DNA of 55,872 nt, taken from positions 5,122 through 60,993 of the forward strand of contig JAIPMN010000497.1 of NCBI GenBank assembly GCA_020650975.1, in the 5' to 3' direction. This document shows positions 26,501 through 35,500 of the stretch, in pieces (the stretch's first letter is position 1; each line of letters opens with the position of its first letter). The position numbers were made by a program, and so were the translations under genes. The notes below the pieces were generated by a model. It saw only the letters and a program-made list of their open reading frames with translations. It ran no database searches and was not told the DNA's origin. This stretch comes from Apostichopus californicus. Lineage: Eukaryota > Echinodermata > Holothuroidea > Aspidochirotida > Stichopodidae.

Positions 26501-29500
26501 TATTATCACACCTGTAATGTAAACGCTAAATCACACAATAGAGAAGCATGCAGGGACAGGCAATGTATAGCCTACCTGTACTTTCAAGTTCACCGTAACT
26601 TCGTCTATTTTATTGATAGAATATATAACGACTTATTTTTTATCGAATTTATAAACGAGTCGTTAACCTGTAGGGCGTGCCGAAAGCTATCATATAAGCT
26701 CCGTATAACCATCTTAACACATTCCAGAATATTTTTGTTTACGATTATTATGGGCTGAGAATTCCAAAATAAGATGGTCAAACTAAAATGGTTTATGTAT
26801 AAAGTTGAAATTGTGGCAGAGATCATGGGATGAACAGGAAATGGTGTGTGTGTGTGTGTGGAGGTGTGCCGAGGGGAGGGGGGGGGGGGGTGAGGTTCAA
26901 AAGACGTAGGAAATACGTTTTCATTGCTCATCTGGAAGTGATAGGTTTTTCTACGCAATTATGTAACACATTTTACAGTTGCTAAAACATCTGTCATATA
27001 TAAGTTAGTTATTAAATATAGTAATTTCAACAAAATGTTTAATTGTTCAGATAATATATTAACAATTTGCAACAAAAAGACAAATTCCTTCGATCTAACG
27101 AGTAAAGAAGTCAACACTGTGCTGTAAAACGAAAACAAAAAATGATAATTGATCAAATGCCATCAATTTAACAATTTGCAGAGCAATGATAACTTTGATA
27201 AGCTAAATATATTTCACCAATTTTTTGGGGCAACAAAATCATAAAAATTACGAACAAAAATATCATAATTTCAAAACTTTGTAGCGAAATGATTAATTGA
27301 TTAGTCAATTAATCTCGTCTATTCAACATTTTTTAACAAAAATGATTATTGAGAATGTCATTATTTCAACATTTTTCAGAACAGTTCGACGTCACCTTAC
27401 CATTTCCATACCTATGTCACACAATAGCATGTCGTTGTTGTGAGCCGTGTAATCTATAGATCTAGTATTGATAAACATAACAACCTTTATTGTTTATACA
27501 TGAAATGTTTGTTACATGAAACGTTCACTGAATACACTGTCATCCTTCTAATTCGTAATGTATTTCGTGTTGCAGTGAGTATCCGGCTTCGCGTGACGGG
27601 ACCTCTTAGGGTCTGGGTTGCGTTTCCTTGCATAAACCCATAGAGGTTTTAATGCATCCCTTGGTGGTTATATTTCAAAGTTAACTGTAAAGTAATATGT
27701 TGTGAAGCTACATACATTTAACTCCAATGATAACATACCGTTCACAGCAAATCGTGATAATCCTTATAACGCTTCGAAAAATATTTTGACCGATTCCCTG
27801 GATTATGTGTATGATATACAGGTATACAACTAAAACTATTACTGTTTTCATGTCAGGAGGTAATAAAAATGTCACGTATTTGGCGTAATAATATACAATG
27901 TATGTCATAAGGTCAAAGTCATTTTGCATGTTGGATGTAACAAAACAATGTTCGTAGTGGAATGCAGTACATTTTTCGACAGTTCGATAGCCTTTGAGAG
28001 AAAGCAAACGTTGCCATCCAAACTATACGTTGGTTATTGTCAGATATATCCTGTGCTTGAAATTTTCAGTTTGAGCAAGATTTAAAAAAAATAAAAAAGT
28101 CATTATATTGTAGTAATATTTCCGAACAGTTGTTAGGATAAGACCTCACTTACTGTCTTAAAGAGCTCTGTTCGTTTTAATGGTGCATTTGGAGGCAAAC
28201 GTTCGACAAACAAATATAAAAAATCGTTTCAATCGCCCTAGTAATTATACTAGCAAATAACTTAAATGAAAAATAAAATCATTACGAGGTGGTTCAGTAT
28301 TACTAATTAATGTGGCTTCAAGAATGCACGTCTCCAAAGTGTTCGCAGTAATTGAAAATTAATTTAATAGACTTTAAACATGACGGTTCAGTTGCCTCAC
28401 TGTATAAGGTATGAGGGAAATGTGTAATGAACTGACACGCCGTTAGTAACATACGCATCTACTAGTTCTACTTGTTCTACTAGTTACGATGTTGCAACTA
28501 AATAAACCCAATTACGGTCACAAACATCTCCCACATCGTGGTATACAGGTTTATATGGAAAGAAAGTTCGATTCTATCGAATCATATGCTTTGCATGAAG
28601 GAATCACGTGGTCGCTATCTGAAACAACTCGGTTTGATTTCTTAACTCGTAGGTAACGCCGCTCATAGGTTTGCGTGTGTTTGCTCAATTCTCTATTTTG
28701 ATCACATTTTTCTTTAGACATCGGAAGAATCTTAAGACTGGAGGTCGGCGGCAAAGTTTATTGCTCTCAAGTGCAACCAATCGAAGAACAAGGAAAACGT
28801 ATAACCTGGTCCTTCCCTTCGTCGGTGGAATTTGATCCGTAAGTTGGATGATGGAATTTATTTATTGCACAGTTATATTCAATGCGTCTTAAAGGTAAAC
28901 GTCGCACAAAATATAATGAAATGCCAGGGCATATATGATTTACTTCGCTTCTCCCTTACCTGTCTCCAACTCCAACTCTGCACTTTCCCCATGTACCTAA
29001 CTACACATTGGAACGTTTTAGCACTGCGCCCTCGTTCCCTATATGTACTCTACCAGTTAGTCAATCTCAACCTACAACCAGCAATTGTTGTCATCATGTT
29101 ATGATGATCATTTATTACCCACCATTTCTTTGATCTGGTTGGGCGTAATTCTGCAGAGTTTTAGGGGCAGCGAAAAACGGCATGATATTTTTCATCATTT
29201 ATGCTATATGTAGAACACGGTAAGCCAAGAACTGTATATATCAGGCTTGCAGTGAGTCCGCGCTTGTTATTCCAGCATAGATGCCTGTATTCGTACTCGG
29301 CATAATTATTTGTACTCGTAAACTTACTCGAAGCATGTTCCTGGGAATTATTTGACTTGCTATGCAATCTTACTATGCAAGATTAAGACCTCGTTATTGC
29401 GCTAAGAATACCTTGTACTCGTACTCATACCAAGGGGAAATCTATTTGTACGCTTACTCCTACGGGTGTATTCGCAGTACAAGTCTGCTGCATAGAGTTG

Positions 29501-32500
29501 CATAGACTTACATAGTCTGCTTTAGGCCTATAGATAAAACCTATGAGAAAGATACGTCTCTGTATAACTTCAGACATCACACATCACTACCCGTTAAAGT
29601 GTCTGTACGAATTATCTGCGTTTAAATCGTGATGGAAATTTCGAAAGTTCAATAGCACGTAACATCAGAAGGTGAGGCCTGTTTGTTATCAGTTCATATC
29701 GTCTCGTCTTTCCATTCTAATCATTAGAACAACCAAACATGCTAAACTCTGTCAAGGTTTCCCCCAAATTTGACAAGATCGATTTCATTCTTGTTTCCAA
29801 CAAACCGTAAGACGTGTGACTTCGCAAAGCAGAATACTCATCACACTTCGAAAGAAACACAATTAATATTGCATTTGTAACACAAGTATCGCTCCCCTCA
29901 ACACTAGTATACATAGATATATATATATTTATATATATACAGGGGGAATACGACAGTTGTAGGAAAACGAGAAGAAAATTGAATTGAGGCCTGGCGAATT
30001 TGTCGCGAAACTATACCAAACGAAAAGGGGGGTATGAATTACCTTGGATGACGAAAACGATATCAAGGCTTGAAACACGCGAACATGTCGTCCTATGATT
30101 ATTATATTGGATTAGTGTTGAGTTCGATAAGAAGTGAATTCATTTCTACATAGTAGAGCAGACAGTAATTGGAAATTCAGAAGAAAAAAAGATAAACTTA
30201 AATTCCGAAAAAGCCTGAACTCCAAATCAGATCACGATGATACTTTGGGTCACTTTCTAGGCTCTGCTTGGAGAGTTATAGGTGTAAAAACATTGAAGAC
30301 TGTAATGTTTAAAAACCTAGCTTACCGGTATTTTGTCCGATAAATTCGCCTTCCTATTCAGCCTTCATATGCACCAACGATAAAGGCAACTAATAAAACT
30401 ATATGAGATCTTGGATAGCCTCCATTAACATGCTTAAAATAACTTTCAGACTTACAATATTGATCCGCGTATGTCTCAGAGTCATGTTGACAAAACTTAT
30501 TTCGCGACATGCACATCCATAACCAAAACCTTTTATTGAAGAGATCTTTATCGTTCTGAAAATGCTGGATAACTTATTGGAAATTATAGATGAAATTCGT
30601 CAAGTTTACTGCCAAAAACAAAACAATAAAACCTACTTACAGTAATGCAACAAAAGTGTAATCCAGTTCAATCAAGAAAAGTTCAACATGAAACTTCCAA
30701 CCAGCCCCCACCTATCCATCATCAAGTTTCTGTTCAACAATTAAGCTGTATCAACCAGGAATATTAACACTTTAACAGACAACAACATGAGCTGGCATTT
30801 CTCAACCTGTTGAAGTTTATAGTTAATAAATCTGGTATTTGATTGACCGGAACAATCTCTTGGATCGGATCTCTACGAAGTTAAAGAGACTGGGCTCGTA
30901 TAACTCATAAAACTCAAGATATTTGTGTCATGCAATATTTCCTGTTGCTTACAAAAGTAACCTCTCGCAAGCAACAAACACATCCTTCTCTTAGGAAACT
31001 TTAGTAAGCAACGGACAGAATTATTAAACAGAAATATGGAAATATGATGACTTGCAATTATCAGGATTTGCCGGATATCCGTGTTATTGTTGAACATGAT
31101 CTCTAAAAATAACTGAACAACATGCTTAAGTCATGTGTTCTAAATAAAAGAAGGTGGTGAGGGTAATATTAAAGCTGCATTTTGTGTGAGGTCTTAACTA
31201 TTATGTGTGACTATGACCAAGCCATGCTTTGTTCACTCATTATTCGGCGCACCTCAACCTATGCAATAACAATTATAAATGCGGTTGCTATATACTTTTG
31301 AAATACACTAGTCAAACCAATTCAGTTAAAATATTTTGAGCCAAAGAAACAGAATGTGATCTTCACATTTTTGTTCCATTGGCACGACAATCCTGTTCTG
31401 AGCAAAAGGTTTCAATACTTGGATACCACATCATATTTTTCTGTTTTAATTCTATTCTACGTCACTTTCAACATAACTTCGAAACAGCTATTTGCAAGGA
31501 TGGAAAATTTATTTCAAAAATAATTGTCAGGATGGTACATTACACAGAGAGGCTAATGAGTTGGTGATTTCCATAACTCTGTTTAATGTAAAAGTGTGCT
31601 CTTTCCATCCTAAACAATATTGTGCACATCTGTTATTGCGTCATGACATTTATAGATAAACTGATTCTCTCTCAGAGATTCAAAATACATTACGAAAATG
31701 TCACAGAGCTCATTTATGACAGATCCTGTGCAGAAACATTAGGTTGTTTGTGCTCGGTAATCGTTTTCATGTTGAAACACAGTACATGGAACCGGTGAAT
31801 GTTTCAGTTTGTCACGAATAAATTTTTAAAGGTGCAGTGCATCATATCAAGTTTTTTTCTTATCATTAATTTCGGTTTTATCTGACTGGTCTTGATATGG
31901 GATTCAAAATTCTGTTCTTAATGACGTGCTTGTATGATACTTCCGCCCCCCATATTTTTCACTGGGGGGGGGGGGGCTGGCGCCCCCAGCACCCCGGTTC
32001 CTACGCCCTTGGAATACTTCACCTTCCTTCATGATCCGGATATTGGATACTTTTCCATACAACGATATTCAAACATATGCAAGCAACAAAGATTCCAATT
32101 TCCCTTTGCCATGCTCTGTAGTAGTACTCCGTACATTTTGTTAACGGGGGCTAAATCTATACGTATCGTGAAAGAGAATGTGGGTAGGCAATTATTTTTT
32201 AAGAAAATCTCGTTTATTCTTCTTAATTTGTTGTTAATCGAGCTAGCATTAAAAGGAGATGTATCCCGATATTTCAAAAAGAAACGTCGTCTCCGATCCG
32301 GGGTCCCTGATAGTGTGTAACTATCTTCCCGAATGCGCTGACTTGACTTACGGAGTACAAAACACATGTAGTTTGTGTTTAGCTTCATGCATGGATTCTT
32401 TTTTGGTAAAACGACTTCTCCTTTTGCCTTGTTACATAAACATTTTGTGTAATCGAACTTTGGGATACACTGTGGCAAGATTGTTAATCGGAGAGGACGT

Positions 32501-35500
32501 GAACCTTAATCCTTATACTCTCTATAGGTCATTCTTTCACCGCTTATCAGTGGATTGTTTATTTGTGATGTAAATAATTACACAGCTTTACATTATCCAT
32601 TCGCAGTAGCAATGTCTCGAATGAAGTTAAAGCAGTTTACTGTTTTAAAGAAATATAGGTCAGATTTCTCATTACAAACACAGAAATATGAGACATAAAA
32701 TAATTCGTCCACTTCTTTTTGTTTTGTTATTTTGCGTTGGGTTCATCTTTTCATTTGAACATCATTTTACGAGTTAGTGATTTTCGAGGTTTCATTTGAA
32801 ATGAAACAAACGTATTTCCTATGCGAAATTGAATATGAACTCTTCCTTTTGTAATCACAGATATGCATTCCGGTCGGCGATCAGCACCGGCGTCGATGGA
32901 GTTGAGATGTGGCAGATAGTTGTACCGGAGTCTGAGACTAACGACCACCCTACCATTGAAGGATGCCAGTCTGTCGATTTCTGGGTCATTGGTAAGTCAG
33001 AACCATTAAATAGGATTGCTTACCAACGCTGGGCCTATTTACACTATTTTGAATATACACGAGTTGTTGCAGACCACATAAGTAGCCTCACACCTCATCC
33101 TATGCACCACCCAGCGGTGCTACTATGCCGGTACGTCCACCTACGGCATGGCCCGGAGTGTCAAATGTAAAAAAGTTGTTCACGCAAGATTATAATCGTG
33201 GTTGGGCTTCGGTGAATGTGGACGTTCCTTCGAGGTCCATTTGGTGCACCGGAGCCCTGCTGCTCCCTTGCTACGCCACTGGCAATAGATTCGACACATT
33301 CCCATCACCACTCAGCTTATATTAACCAAAGCGGTAGATGCAAGCTGAATCTCATGAATTGTATCCAATTAGAACAATACCAACCACAGAAGGACATTAT
33401 TTACAAGTGCTGTGCATATAAAGTGACGAACTAGCCCTTAATTTATTGCGATCACTATTCTTTGCTGCCAGTCGGACGTAACAGTACTTTCCCGTACCGT
33501 ACATCGAGGCAAGCCCCTCCAGGTTTCATTCAATACAAACCCGCAAACGCAATTTCAAGAGAGTGACATACTAACTCCTGTCCAACATAGGCATTCCTTA
33601 GCTTAAAACACTGTTATAGAAGTTGATATAGTTGCACGTGTCTCTATACGAAGCTACATGCACGTTCTTACATCAATAACATTTAACTCCACTCTCAGCA
33701 AATATTTTTTGACCTTTCTGTTCTATTTTAAACAGGTGAGGATGTTGATCAGTTGGCCGAAAACATTGACGAAGCAACTGATCTCGGAGAATACAACCCT
33801 GTCCAGTGTCTCGGTAAGACATCCAAGCTCGGTTGCTTGAATAAAATATTGAAGAAATTAATGAGTAAAGTAGCCAAACTGCCTTTGAAAGTATCTTCCT
33901 GTAAAGGAAACTATCCGTTTAATGTTTCTTAAAGTGTGACTTTTCAAAAAATGTGAGAGAAGAAACGAACCGTGGATAGAATGTATATGAATTGAGATCA
34001 TGTTCTGCTTATGTCTCAACGTCTCAACGTCAGTATGATTCCTTTGGGTTAATATTAGTTTGAAGCAAACTATTCTGATCTGTATTTGTGTTCTCAGGAT
34101 GCCTGATAGAATATTTAAACATATTCTAAAACAAATCATTTCCTAAAGTTAGCGAAATAACAAAAACAATTATAAACTGTCGAATAAGTCAAGATGGTCA
34201 TGCTTCATTCAGTTCGGTTGAAATATATAACCAACTACTCTAAATAGAGTACAGTAACGTTATGTATAGTTTAAATATAATTTTGCCGTCGATTATATGC
34301 AAGTCAAAAGACAACACTCTTGGTCGATATTTCCGTTTTCGTTGACAAAAATACTACAATATGGCTGCTTTAGTACAAACTTCGTTACAATCCGAAATAC
34401 TGTACTCATTTGAAGCAATTCCAACCCATCTCGTTAGCGATACCTGAGGTTTTTCACCAGTATTTTCGGTTTCACTGAACCAAAATCACCTTAAGTGAAT
34501 ACTGTTATGCGGTTGATGTTAACACATTTAGCCTACAGTTTGAAAGTACAGAGCAACCAGTTAGGACAATGTTTTCCATACTGTAGTGTCTAGTCCCGTT
34601 TCAAAGCACTCGTATTGTCAGTACGAGCAGTATGAATATCATGTTTCTATCAGATCAAGATTTGGAACTATTTGTACCGTCAATACCAGTGCTTTGAGAG
34701 CATGGAATTGGTGTACAGTTTAGAGAGGTATTAGCATTAGGAAATTGTCCCAACTGGCTGTATAAAGGACCGTTGAACTAAATATTCATATATGCCATAT
34801 ACATATTCATGTCGTTGAGAATAGTAACAAGTTAGTTCGATCCAGTATTTAGTTCGTTTATGAACACATTTGATACAAAACGAATGCAATCGAAACACAT
34901 TTAGTTAGATTAGTAAGAGTTATCTAAAAAAAGAAAAGATTTCTTTTTTTGCGAGTAAGTTTAATGGTTTCTTATAGACTTATGAAAGTCACAAAAATGA
35001 TTACGAGAGGTTCATTGTTAGTTTCTCTTATTTAAATGAAGTTTAGTGATAATCGGTTTCTTTCTCTTCGTTTAATAAAGTTTAATTGATGACAGGTTAA
35101 TTTGACTTTGCTTACATAGAGTTTAGTTGATAACAAAAGCAAAAGGTAAAAAGAAAAAAAATATACAAAAACGTTTTTGCAAATACAAAAAGGAAGACGA
35201 AAATTTACTAAATATCTCACTAAATTGAAAAACAATTACCTGCAAAGATTCAAAATGTATGCAAATAGATTTAAGAATATATTTTAATGTAGTTTAAGTT
35301 TAACTTACTGCAAAATGAACGGGATAAAACAAAACCCGTAAAAGATGAAAGCCGTAAAAGGTTGCAATCATGATGAAACTTCGTAATAAGTTCAACATCG
35401 AGACAAATTTCATTTTGTCTTCAGTTGTGGACCGTGATAAGATAATCATAACGAAAACAATGCAGGAATAATTGGCAAGAAGTTTGCATGTACCGGAGAA

